Source: Agarophyton chilense
Lineage: Eukaryota > Rhodophyta > Florideophyceae > Gracilariales > Gracilariaceae
DNA: 64,000 bases
Assembly (NCBI GenBank): GCA_030374765.1
Contig: JARGXX010000113.1
Location: 186,001 to 250,000 of the forward strand
Direction of reading: 5' to 3'
Under the pieces are notes generated by a model. It made no database searches. It was not told the DNA's origin and was given only the letters and a program-made list of their open reading frames with translations. The position numbers were made by a program, and so were the translations under genes. Below are positions 52,740 through 63,436 of the stretch, in pieces. Position 1 is the first letter of the stretch, and each line of letters opens with the position of its first letter.

Positions 52740-55700
52740 GTGCTGACCAGGGAGAGCTCGCCTCCCCGCTCCCGCGCTTGGAATCCCAAGATTCTCTTGA
52801 GACCTCCCAACTTTCCGCCGTACGGAATCAATCCGCCGGACGGAAAGCGAGTACAGTTTGACTGTGACTTTCATCGTCCTTGGAGACGTTTTACTTGTCC
52901 GTCAAAACGGGAAAGTTACCTCATGGTAATGTCTAAAAGAAACTATAAGCTCTATGCCGACATCGGCTCCGACAGGAATCTGTTATCTCGTCGATTGACT
53001 ATCCTGGACACAGGTGCTGGTCCGAACTTTATACGGGAATCGGAGCTCGCTCCTGCTGACTTAGAACGTATTCGATACGGTCCTTTACCGGACATCTGGG
53101 ATGCCAACAAAAATGCTGTGAAGACACTGGGAACAGTTCGACTGGTGGTGCGTTTGGGACGCTTTGTAGTCCTAGTCGACTTCATCGTCGGTAAGACGTT
53201 AGATGCACCAGTGGTACTGGGATGTGATTATTGCGACAAGTTTGTCGAAGCCATTCGCCTGAGAAGAAAACTAGTGGACCTAGATGATGGATCAATGATA
53301 CCAATTGTTCGCAAGCCAATGCGTCGTTGCTCTGAAGCACTTCCACTTCCACCATCCATGGAATACGGGAAATCCCGAGGACGTGTCTCACCGAGGATTC
53401 GAGTAGCGAAGAGTGCCATGCTGAAGGCGCAAACCCAAACTTGGGTTCAAGTAAGAACAGAACGACAAGGACTCGTGGTAATTCAACCGAATACTCGGAT
53501 ATACGAATCCCGTGGATTGCTAGTCGCTAACGGCATTGTTCAGGTTGATCCTGGTACCCCCTTTTGGATACTTGTGAGTTACTTCACCGATAACGATTAT
53601 CAGATACCGAAGAATCAGGTTGTTACAACAGCTTTGCCTCATCCCACAGTGGTGATACCTACCCATATTTATACTGCAGAAGTATTGGGATTAAACCATG
53701 TCGGTGACACAGACGAAGAACTGCAAACTCCGTCTGGAGATCAATTGCAAACGGCAAAGGATCCAGAGAGCCTGGTCGATGAGCTAGACTTAGCACATTT
53801 GTCGGAACACTACAGAACGAAGATCAGGTCTATGCTGAAGAAGTATACATCCATGTGGAGTGGAAAACTATGGAAGATCTCCGCTACGGAACACCACATT
53901 GATTTGGAACCAGGGTCAAGACCCATCTCCCAACCACCCTACAGAGCGGGACCGCGAGCTCGCCAAATAGAGGAGGAGAATGTCAGCAAAATACTGGAAG
54001 AAGGAGTAATCGAAGCAGCTCAATCTGCTTGGGCCTCACCAGTGGTGCTGGTTCCAAAACCTGATGGTTCTTTACGATTATGTATCGATTATCGAAAACT
54101 GAACGCAGTTACAGTTCGAGATACATACCCGTTGCCTCAAATGGATGAATGTATTGACAGCTTACGAGAAGCGAATGTGTTCACCACGTTGGACGCCAAT
54201 TCTGGCTATGGGCAGGTGCCTGTAGCGGAAGAAGACCAAGATAAAACCGCATTTGCGTGTCACGCCGGTCTCTACCGTTTCAAAAGGATACCCTTTGGGT
54301 TAACGAATGCACCGGCAACTTTCCAGCGTACTCTGGACATCTTGCTCTCAAGATACAAGTGGAAGACTTGTTTAGTCTATTTGGACGATGTGGTCATCTT
54401 TTCCCAGGATGTAGAAAGCCATTTACGGCATGTCGAAAAGATCCTCAAAGCACTACAGAGCGTAGGTATCGCCTTGAAGTTCAAGAAAAGCGAATGGTTC
54501 GCTGGCACCGTCCGGTACCTAGGACATGTGATCAAGCCGGGACAGCTTGCCATTCAAGAGGCACAAACAGAGGCTCTCCGCGAAATACAACCTCCGTCGA
54601 CACAGAAGCAATTGCGTTCTTTCCTCGGCTTGTGCAACGTCTACCGACGATTCGTGCCGCGATACTCGCATATAGTGGCACCGCTCAACGCAAAGCTGCG
54701 TAAAGGACAACCAGTACAGCTGGAACATTTCAGACAAGCTGAAGCGGAAGCGTTCGACACGCTGAAGACAAAGATTATTACAGCCCCAGTCTTGGCGCTG
54801 CCCATCCCCAACCTGCCATACTCAGTGGATACCGACTCTAGCGAGTACCAAGTAGGGTGTGCCCTTTTTCAACCACACCCTGATGGTGAACGCAAACCCA
54901 TTGGTTACTGGTCAAGATCGCTGAACGCAGCTGAGAAGACGTGTTCAGTTTCAGAAAAGGAAGGCCTTGCAGTCGTTTGGGCTCTTACCACATTGCGACC
55001 GTATCTCCAAGGAGAACGTTTTACCGTCAACACGGATCATTCGTCTTTACGATGGTTACTGTCCATTACAGACCCGTCTGGTCGTATCACATGATGGCGC
55101 TTACGCCTTTCTGAATTCGATTTCGAAGTGAAGTATAAGAATGGATTGACCAATGTCCAAGCTGACGCGCTATCGCGACTCAAAATACTGGGCGGAACCC
55201 AAGGCGAAATCGATGAAGAGATACGTTGCTTCTACATGGAGACCCATTCAACATCTTTTAAAGGAGAGGAACAAGAGACCCTTGATGATTATTCGGATGC
55301 AGACCAGTTCCTTGAATTAGCAGACACTGACCCTTCAGTTCAACTCGACCGAATCTCGTGCACTGAGCTCCTCAATGAGCAACACGCCGATACGTTTTGT
55401 GCGTCGATACGCTCTCGTCTTAACAGGGGGGCAGGAGCTTCCTTTTCACTCGATTCAAGAGGAATACTGTTAAGACATGTCGAAAAGCATGATCAAATCG
55501 TAATTCCACACGTCTTGAAGAGTCGAGTACTCCATCTGGCACACTACAGCAGGCTGTCTGGTCATTCAGGAGGAACGAAGTTGTTCATGACTGTAAGAAG
55601 AGATTTTTACTGGCCTACTTTGGTATTGGACTGCCATGCTACGGTGAGGTTGTGTACAACATGTGCGAAGAATCGCGTGAAGCTTTACAGGAAGCGGAAA

Positions 55701-56612
55701 CCGATGACGTTATTCCAGGCGAAAGCGCCTTTACAATACGTCAGTATCGACATCCTACGGGAATTGATTCGCTCAAGGCGAGGTTATCGCTCCCTATTGG
55801 TAATCACCGACCGCTTCTCGAAGCTAGTGCGGACTGTGCCGCTAAAGCGGATAACCGCAGCCGTGATCGCACAGGCGCTTATCAAACACTGGGTATTTAT
55901 ATACCGACCACCAGAAGTTCTGTTATCAGATAATGGGAAGCAATTCGTTGCGAAGTTCTTTCAGAATGTTTGCCACATTATGGGCATTCGAAACGTGTTT
56001 ACAACGACTTATCACCCGCAAGTGGAAGTCCAGGTATCTGGTAGAACTAAGGAGGCAAGTGCGACGGAACGTCGAGGCAAAAGCCCAAGTGACTCTCGGG
56101 ACATTGAACGGCCACCAATGGCTCGAGCTGAGGAGAAAGCTCCTGATCTCCCACCGCCGGCGGTTGCGTACGCCAATCACAGACAGCTTCCGAAGTATCG
56201 GGATATGCCCCGTGGCACGCGCACACCCGTAAGTACAGAAATGGAACCTGAAAGCAGGAAAGATGTTTTGGACTTTGGCCCCAAGGACTTGGAACCGAGT
56301 GCACGCGAAGACGCGCCGTTGCCGCTTCAGGCTGAACCGTCAGGTGAAGCGCCACTCGCTGTTCCGCCGATATCGGCTCCCACCCCTCGTGGGAAGGAAG
56401 AAGAAGAGGTATCGCCTCCTGTCGTGGTGCAAGCACCATCTTCCACCGAACAGCGCTCAGAATCGGATAAACTGAAGGAACTTCATCCACGAATGGAATT
56501 GAGAAGTAGCAAGAAGTACTCTTCTATGGAACCTGGAAAACAGGATAGGTCTTTATCTGAGAAAGGTTCTCAAGAAATGAGTACACTGCCCCTGCGGGCA
56601 GAACGACAGTAA
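52740..56612 (+). pseudogene. E3 Pol: protease, RT, RNase H, integrase; one stop and a terminal deletion
   Basis: One frame, broken only by TGA at 55092-55094, where E1 has Arg. No ATG opens it, so expression by frameshift or fusion with Gag is likely. Protease ILDTGAGPNF near residue 90; RT with VLVPKPDGSLRLCIDYRKLN and VYLDDVVIF near residue 546, both intact; RNase H with VDTDSSEYQVGCALF and TDHSSLRWLLS. The integrase has HLAHYSRLSGHSGG...CTTC, then SIDIL and LLSDNGKQF (first two Asp). The expected 'HPQ...Q.ER' reads YHPQVEVQVSGRT and then turns into Pro/Glu-rich linker, so the catalytic Glu and the C-terminal domain are missing. Confidence 0.85.
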
Positions 56613-56963
56613 GTCGACGAGCGAACGCTTAGCGACGCTGAGACTGCTAACACAGAGACGCTTGGGTCATCCCTAAGGCATTTCAAACCTGTTAACAGGA
56701 GTCTCGCGCCAACAGCGGAAGCATTGGGAAACGCCCAGGAATATGTTATGGAGCGCATATGTGAACATGGAAAGCATGAAGATACTAGAGAATTACTGTA
56801 TCGAGTCCGTTGGTACGGTTTTCCTCCGGAAGCGGATACGTGGGAACCTATAGCTCATATCCCCCGTTCGCAACTCGTTCGATATCATCGACGCATGCGA
56901 TTACCACTCCCCAGAAAGATCGACTCCTCGGTAGTCGGGCTCATGGGCACACCCCATTTCTAA
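56613..56963 (+). pseudogene. E3 chromodomain
   Basis: Same frame as Pol after a single TAA (56610-56612). EYVMERICEHG, LLYRVRWYGFPPEADTWEP and SQLVRYHRR form a complete chromodomain with the aromatic and 'W..DTWEP' positions kept. Such domains steer integration to particular chromatin. Confidence 0.82.
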
Positions 56964-57059
56964 GTATGGGCTACAAAGGTAGTAATAACTCGAAAGGCGA
57001 GAAGAAAACAGGAAATCATGAACAGGAAACGTGAAGACACGCAAGCAGAGGAAGTTTAC

Positions 57060-57225
57060 TGATCACCACCTAGGACAAACTCGAGAAGCGAGAGGAAGGA
57101 TTGAAGAACTCGAGAAGCGAGAAGAAGGATTGAAGAACTCGAGAAGCGAGAAGAAGAAGAAGTTAAGAACTCGAGAAGCGAGAAGAAGAAGCTAAGAACT
57201 CGAGAAGCGAGAAGAGATGAAGACA
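57060..57225 (+). repeat. Tandem repeats built on AACTCGAGAAGCGAG in E3
   Basis: Five imperfect units of 22-33 bp, each containing ACTCGAGAAGCGAGA with variable GAAGAAG spacers; a diverged unit precedes at 56990. They lie between the Pol end and the antisense frame. Units are too short and unspaced for a CRISPR array. Confidence 0.85.
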
Positions 57226-57613
57226 AGAAGATAAGAAGGGAACGTGAAGACACGAAGTCACCGGAGTTTTATTGGTATCAAGATACCACCGCAAGGGTGT
57301 TGACTAGGAGTATTTTCTAGGATCATCAAAGAGACGTGCGATCACGCAGGTTCGCAAGAAGCTGTGCGCGATCACCCTCAACTTGGTCCACCGGAAAGCC
57401 CGCGTCTAAGAGGAATTGCCTCAGCGGATCCAAGCCTGGATCTTCGACCAGCACTGCAATCGGTTGTTGGGTAAACCCATGAAAGTTCTCTTGAGCAACT
57501 CCCGCCGCTGCGGATTGATCGACGGAAGTCGCTACGCCTGCCAGCTCGGGCTCGTCCTCGTATCCGAGTTCAGCCTCAGCTCACGGCGCTTCCTCATATG
57601 GTTCCTCTCCATT
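57226..57613. other. E3 spacer between repeats and antisense frame
   Basis: No gene recognised. It may hold the 3' untranslated ends of the sense and antisense transcripts. Confidence 0.3.
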
Positions 57614-59153
57614 CTAGGATGGAGTAGCGTCGTACACGTATCCAGTAAGCTGGTTCGGTGGCATGTCACTCGGGTTCTCTCGAAAAAAGCGAGCCTGCTC
57701 GGAGGTGATCGACTGGCGCGTCCTAGGGTCGTACCAAACTGAATCTCCAGCACTTGCTGTTCGTCCAGGAGAATGGTCGTGGTGTCTTGCACGGGTTCCG
57801 CGAGCGGATTGATCAGCTGGCACTCCAGACCAATCGACACTGTCGATCAAATCCACAAGATGGAGGAAGTCGGCATGGTTCGCACGGGATCCGAGGACAA
57901 GGGAAAGATCGAGTTCTCTCGCATACTTTCGCGCTGTGGGCGACATTTACCAAACTCTAAAGGTATCATAAGCATCCCACAGGAGAAAGACGGCCATCTT
58001 GGCGATGAACTCGGTATAAACCACCGCCCAATATCCCGAGAACGGGTCGTTAACCAACGCAGACCCGATGTAGGAGATCGCCGGTGGGAGCTCCACAGGG
58101 AAACCACGAGGACTCTCGATCGCCGCCCAATGCTCCGGAATACCGATGTAGCGCCCGAAGCGCGCGTTACGCCGGATGCAGTCAATCTCGATCATTTGAT
58201 ACGGCACCAAATAGCCCAAACGTGATCGAGTACGACGTTCCAAACGGGAATAATGCCGATAGGGAATGTCACGCTTTCGAAGGAAGAGGAACTCCGCACG
58301 GAGAAGGGGTTGCTGAAAGCAGAGAGCTGCATCACGCACACCGCGCACACCGCGCCAACCGCTAGCATCGACTTCAACGAGTGTCTCGACATACGAGTAA
58401 GCTTCACCGTCGGTACGGTCTTTCCAGATATCTAGTTCCCAGTACTGCGGGAGGAGAACCGTACTGATGAATCGGTGAAGACGCTAATAAATCAGCTTGG
58501 TGAAACGCGTACGGGCTTCGGACAAGGTTTCCGTTGAATATCGCGCAATCGCGTTGTCTGGCAAAGCAATATAGCTCGCCCAGTCGTCGCTATAAATCGC
58601 GTGTTCCGTAATACCGTCAGGGAAGTACCCACCGTGTACATACTGTTTGTATCAACGCGTCATCGCGGATAGCAACTGGATCAAACCAGGGCGCTTGCGC
58701 GAAAAGTTCAACGTTGTCGAGAGGATCTCGTCCATAGAAATCCGCAGGGTGCGGGTAGCTCCGCTGAGCACGACGAGAAGGAACTCGAATCCCACCCGCA
58801 GAGGTGACGTAAGCCGCGTTCGGCATCGGAGCCACGGTTGGCTGAGGTAACGGTACCGACCGGAATCCGGTGTACGGTGTCGGGAACGAACGGTATGGAC
58901 CGAGTTGAGCAGTAGGCTGCGACGCATATCCAGCAGTGTTGTACGGAGCCCCAGAAGGCACATCCTCAGATGAGGGCTGGGACGGGTTGGACCCGGCGTT
59001 CCGATCCATCGCGAGAGATCGAGCTGAAGAGCGGTGAAGGACAGAATGCTGTTGAGAACTGTAAGAGTTGGTCGGGCGGCGAGGAATTCGTGATGACGAT
59101 GAGTACCCGGAACACCGTTCCGACTGCGTATAAACTCTTCTTGCGTCCCCCAT
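57614..59153 (-). pseudogene. E3 antisense reading frame, nearly continuous
   Basis: Opposite to Gag-Pol; ATG at 59153 only 25 bp inside the 3' LTR (second ATG at 59009). The first 180 codons are Pro/Ser/Tyr-rich and reach FYGRDPLDNVELFAQAPWFD. A frameshift near 58630 leads into YFPDGITEHAIYSDDW. A TAG (about 58495) and a TAA (about 57947) are the only stops before the end at 57614. The C-terminal half is rich in aromatic residues (SGYWAVVYTEFIAKMAVFLL, FLHLVDLIDSVDW). About 510 residues in all. No known family recognised. It resembles the E2 frame in layout and several short motifs. Confidence 0.55.
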
Positions 59154-59177
59154 GGTTCGCGCTTAACGAGGGGGGTG

Positions 59178-59893
59178 TGTAGTATTCTACTATGCCGGGG
59201 AATCCGATAGGTTGGTTTTTCGCGAAGTCGCGGTTGAAACTCATGAGTGAGTGTTATCATTAGCATTGTGATATGAAGCGGCATCCCGCATAGGATGCCT
59301 AGAGGCAGAATGTCTTAGTGGAACACGTGGCGTCATGGGTCGAGTGGCTTACCACGGCGCGCGCATAGTTGCGACCCTTCCTAGGGGAATGCCATATTGG
59401 CAACGGCGCATGTAGTGGCGATGCACGCGGAGGGCTTTACTACCCTTTGTAGCTAGACGTCCATTAGGGACCATACCCATACAGTGGTTTGGCTAAGTGA
59501 CTGACCACTGGGTATTATTTATATATTTATTTGGGCACTCACCCTGGTACACAGTATATAGTGTACCAGAGGTGAGCGCCGACTCCAAGTAATGGAGAAC
59601 ACATGGGCATCATGACTATTCTGTTCCTCGCTTAGGATTCCTTAACCGGAGATCCGGACGAGCTATAATAGATAGTCAGCCTCCAACCACTTCACGAGCC
59701 GTCTCGTACCTACGTTCCATCAACGTTTTACAGTTGCACTGTTCACCCTCCCTGGCGAGTCGTGGCCTTACACATCACTTCCAGCTCGCTTGTGTTGTAG
59801 CTCTACCACCCCTTTTCCTTCGCCGCAAGCGACCCATCGGCAGTCCGAACGCTGTTGCAGGTGTCTGCTCTCTCCGTTAGAGCGGATACTACC
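59178..59893 (+). repeat. E3 3' LTR
   Basis: 716 bp partner of 49620-50335; ends ...GGATACTACC, the final A changed to C. Confidence 0.9.
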
Positions 59894-60463
59894 AAGGAGC
59901 ACCAACAGGAATACGTGATTGAACGAATCATCTCCCCCGGTCAAGGAGAAGACGGAATAATGTGCTATCGCGTCCGTTCGTTTGGCTGTTGTCCAGAAGA
60001 AGACACTTTGCAAAAGCCTTAAACCATTCCGGATAATTTTATCGCCCGCTATTGGCGCAAAAACGGCAGCACGGAGCGCAGTCTTGTGGAGGGGGCAACC
60101 ATTGGCCCGAATAATACCAAAACGTCTCCCAAAACGTCTCTCGGTACGCCTTCCGACACGACGGTTCGCCGTAGCTCCCGCATCAGGGAGCAACTTCAGT
60201 CCTCAGGTGACACCTGAGGAAGACTTTCGAAGCTCTCAAGGTTCGGACGCCATCCCGGGGCACGCAAGTTGGAGGAATACAGGAGCGTCTTTGGGAAAGC
60301 ACAAGCATTTCCTTATTTAACTAACTGGAAGAGGGTTAAGAGCCCTCGCCATGACCTCAAGGTTCGCGAAAGCGCTCCGAACACCAACAAGACTCCCTGG
60401 GGTGCCGCAGAAGGAACTTCGTCACCCTCATTGGAACCTACAGGAGCGAAAATGGGATTATGA
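59894..60463 (+). pseudogene. E2 chromodomain and Pol C-terminus, resumed after E3
   Basis: EYVIERIISPGQGEDGIM, CYRVRSFG and EEDTLQKP are the E2 chromodomain, equivalent to E1 12846-12930 (Trp of RVRWFG and of DTW lost). A Ser/Thr-rich tail continues to about 60463. Confidence 0.78.
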
Positions 60464-62476
60464 TCACCCGGGGGCCTTACTGTACCAATAGAACTGGCAC
60501 TAGCGAGCCAAACACGCTTTGTCGGCGAAGATTCACCTCAAAAAACTATTGTCATCCTCCGAAGCCACCCGGTCGATCAAATATAGACCACACCAAGCAT
60601 CCAAGTAGGCAGTAACCATCTAGGACATCATTTGGGCATTCTGCTGCAGGAGATTGACCATTGCGGTCTTCAAATCTTGACCCTGTTAGAAAATCGTGGG
60701 GTAGCGCGCCGAGGGACGCGCCCAGGAGCAAGCTTCCATCAGGACTGTCGCAATATCCATCGAGGCAGTAATACCAACAGTACGACAGACATGACGGAGA
60801 TCCGCGGCTGCAGCCATGAACGGAGCGGGAAAATGCGGTAATGGAGGGGACGGAGCGATGGAGACGCCCACAGTGAACGTCTGAGCCATCGCATCACCTA
60901 TAAGAATTGCGGTTTTGACAGTAATCTCTCCAGGAGGGATGTCTACTTGGGCAACGGGCGCTGCATATGAGAGTTAATCCTGAGGAACAGAGCCTGGAGG
61001 AGCTGGAGGAGGGGAGGAGGTTGGTAACACAACAGCAGACTCACCCGGAAGATCGACGCCCTCCACGGGTAAGATTAAGGGGTTTTCACCGAAGTATTCT
61101 CTATCGGACATACCAGCAGAAACCAGCGGCGTGGCTTCCATATCAGGCTCGAAGCACTGGAAATCGAAATCAATGGCCTTCGGGTAATAACCAGGCAAAT
61201 GACGGCTCAGAATGTTCGATGGTTGATTTCTCAACGGCTTGGCGGGATAGGCACGTGTGTCATCCCGACCCTGCAGATGTAGCGGAGTTGACGTGAACGA
61301 GTCGGTATCGTCATCAAACCAGAAGAACCCGGGAGTCTTGCCCCACTCCACCTGCAGGACATGATCCAAAACGGCCTCGGCCTCCTCGGCGGCAAACTGG
61401 ATCCCATGGACGATATTCTGGATACCCAGGTTACTTAGGAAACCGATCATGATGTCCGGAAGCGGGATTAGACGACCTCGAGGACCGGTTTTGTGCTCGT
61501 CGTGCCATACCCTGCAATCATCCGACCGAACATTACAACGGAGTCCGTACTTCCTGGTATCCAAGAAGGCTATAAAGGACATCAGGGCGAATTCAAAGAA
61601 GAGTACCTCCCAGGACAACCAATACCCTCGGTCATTGTCATGGCCTATGAGTTGTGACGAATAAAAAGCCACTACGGACGGCGTGGGAACCAGAAGGAGC
61701 GGCGAGATACGCTAGTACAGAGCCCATTGGTTCTCATTAACACGGGAAAGTAATAGATATAACGAAGGACGTTTGTCGGCGCTCATGTGGTGAAACTCCA
61801 CTTGGTGCCAAGAGAAGAAGAACTCCAGGGATTGGCGCAAACGACCATCGGCCTCATGCATCTTGTTCCAATAGACGCTATTGGACATCCAAAACAGGCG
61901 GTTCTACGGCGGTCGGAAGCACATGAGCGCCAAGAGGTTGTGACCGGCCAGAAGAAATTTCACATGAGGCGAGATGAAATCCTTGTATAGGTCCGAAAGA
62001 GTTTTGTTCACCCTGAACTGGTACTCGGCTTCCTCTTCACAACGGACTTTCGGCATGTCCGCTTGCACGATGGTGCGACAGTGCGTTGCCGAACGCCGAT
62101 CCACAGGACAATGCAACCAACAATTATTCCACGAGACGTTGCGCGCGTTCTTATTGCACCTCCGGAAATCGGGGATCTTAGCGAACCTTCGGGCGTCGGG
62201 ATACACACGACAGAACCTCTGATATTCTCCCACAGAGGACGGCAGAATGACATGGCGCACTGCCCGCGGATTCTATCCGATGGTATGGTCATAGCGGTCG
62301 CCAGGGCGTTCATAAGCCCCTTTGTAGAACGAGGAGCTCCCTGCTTGGTTGGTCGAAGCCATGGCGCCGCCGCCCACTGGTTGGTTCGCCGGGAAATGGA
62401 TAGGGAAACCGCCAGAAGCGACAAAGTCCGGAGGGAGAGCAGCGTATCCGACGGGCTTATACGGCGAGGGCGACAT
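60464..62476 (-). pseudogene. E2 antisense reading frame, full length with stops
   Basis: One - strand frame from ATG 62476 (MSPSPYKPVGYAALPPDF) through to about 60600, more than 600 codons, interrupted by about six stops (near 62271, 61904, 61721, 60974, 60686 and 60623) but no frameshift that I can find. Regions in order: Pro/Gly/Ser-rich N-terminus; a Cys/Arg-rich stretch (FRRCNKNARNVSWNNCW); a helical stretch (YQFRVNKTLSDLYKDFI); an aromatic-rich middle (RGYWLSWEVLFFEFALMSFI, VLDHVLQVEWGKTPGFFWFD); an acidic/Pro linker; and a helical end (VGITASMDIATVLMEACSW, NLLQQNAQMM). No known domain recognised. The intact ancestor must have been a sizeable protein. Confidence 0.55.
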
Positions 62477-62990
62477 CGCGCGCGACCAATAGAGAAATAC
62501 CACGATAGGAGGGAAAGAAGATGAAATTGAATCGGGTACGATGACCGACGTGACCCCGAATGGACGAAGCGCCCACAGTGGTTCACGGCGGACGACGCGC
62601 GTAGGGTCGGCAAAGGAATAGCAAAGTATAGGAAAAAGGCGGTGAACACCTCCCCCCGGTGCGCGTACAGTACCTTAGGTGAGTTAATTGTCAACCTGGT
62701 GCCAAGGGTCAGCTCATACGCACTGGTACCCCCGAGGATGTTGGCGATGCGACGCTGCGTCGCGCCTAATGATAACGAGAGAAACTAACCCCCGGATTAG
62801 TCATAAGACACCGAAATGTCGGACACGGCACCGCTCGTGTCCAGGCCATTAGGACGCTGATGATCACGACGTTCTGACCCCGAAGGCAAGATTGGCAATT
62901 CACCTATATAACTAATTACTGCCAGACCCCCAGGAGGGTTTAAGGCCATTTTGACTTCGCCGTGACAGTCGAATCCTAAGGAAGGAGATA
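62477..62990. other. E2 region between antisense frame and 3' LTR
   Basis: Homologous to E1 11326-11838. The - strand reads IGELPILPSGSERR and TSGAVSDISVSYD, similar in E1, but without a continuous frame into the antisense gene. Possibly its leader. Confidence 0.4.
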
Positions 62991-63436
62991 TGTGAAGGAG
63001 CAACGATTAAGGTTGATTACTGTAAGCCGCCAGAGCCTGAGGGACCTTACAGACGCCACGTGGACTGACCGACCTGAGCTGGACACATTTAGATAATTGT
63101 TTTGTTTTATTTAGTGTGATAGAATAGCTGTACAGTGCCAGGGAAATCCCAGCGCCTCGCCATTGATATTTACCTGGCTTGAGTGACGCTTCTCCCTTAG
63201 AATCAGGTAGGCACCGTTCGGATACTAAATTACCACCTTTGGTACATTAGTTTCACCGATTTGTCTTCAAGCCATCGTTTACGTAGCTCAGACTTGTAGA
63301 ACTACGCAATAAACGCCAGCCCATTGCACCAAGTACTCTGGGAGAGTCGCCGTCAAGGATGAGAACCTTAGGACCCACTCTACCACGCTATCCCAGGTTA
63401 AGACCAATACGCTGACCTAACAGTCATTCCGTTACA
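62991..63436 (+). repeat. E2 3' LTR
   Basis: 446 bp, TGTGAAGG... to ...CCGTTACA. Confidence 0.9.

Larger units (their letters stand above)
49620..59893 (+). mobile_element. Ty3/gypsy chromodomain retrotransposon E3
   Basis: 10.27-kb element with 716-bp LTRs that differ at about 22 positions (about 97% identical), so it is the youngest insertion here. Imperfect target duplication GAGGA/AAGGA. Distinct family from E1/E2 by LTR and Gag, but with the same primer site and the same chromodomain and antisense layout. Order: LTR, gag, protease, RT, RNase H, integrase (deleted at its end), chromodomain, tandem repeats, antisense frame, LTR. Confidence 0.9.
42708..63436 (+). mobile_element. Ty3/gypsy chromodomain retrotransposon E2 (same family as E1), with two nested insertions
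   Basis: On the + strand. Its own sequence is about 10 kb once the solo LTR (46476-46921) and E3 (49620-59893) are removed. Layout matches E1 but includes the full antisense frame. The flanks do not show a target duplication: GTGAA on the left, GTCAT on the right. The right flank is M-B sequence in inverted orientation. Confidence 0.88.

Noticed and set aside
57060-57225. CRISPR-like array
   Set aside because: Units are contiguous and imperfect without unique spacers, inside a eukaryotic retrotransposon.
57614-62476. Calling the antisense frame an envelope gene
   Set aside because: No signal peptide, fusion peptide or transmembrane anchor pattern is visible, and it runs opposite to Gag-Pol.
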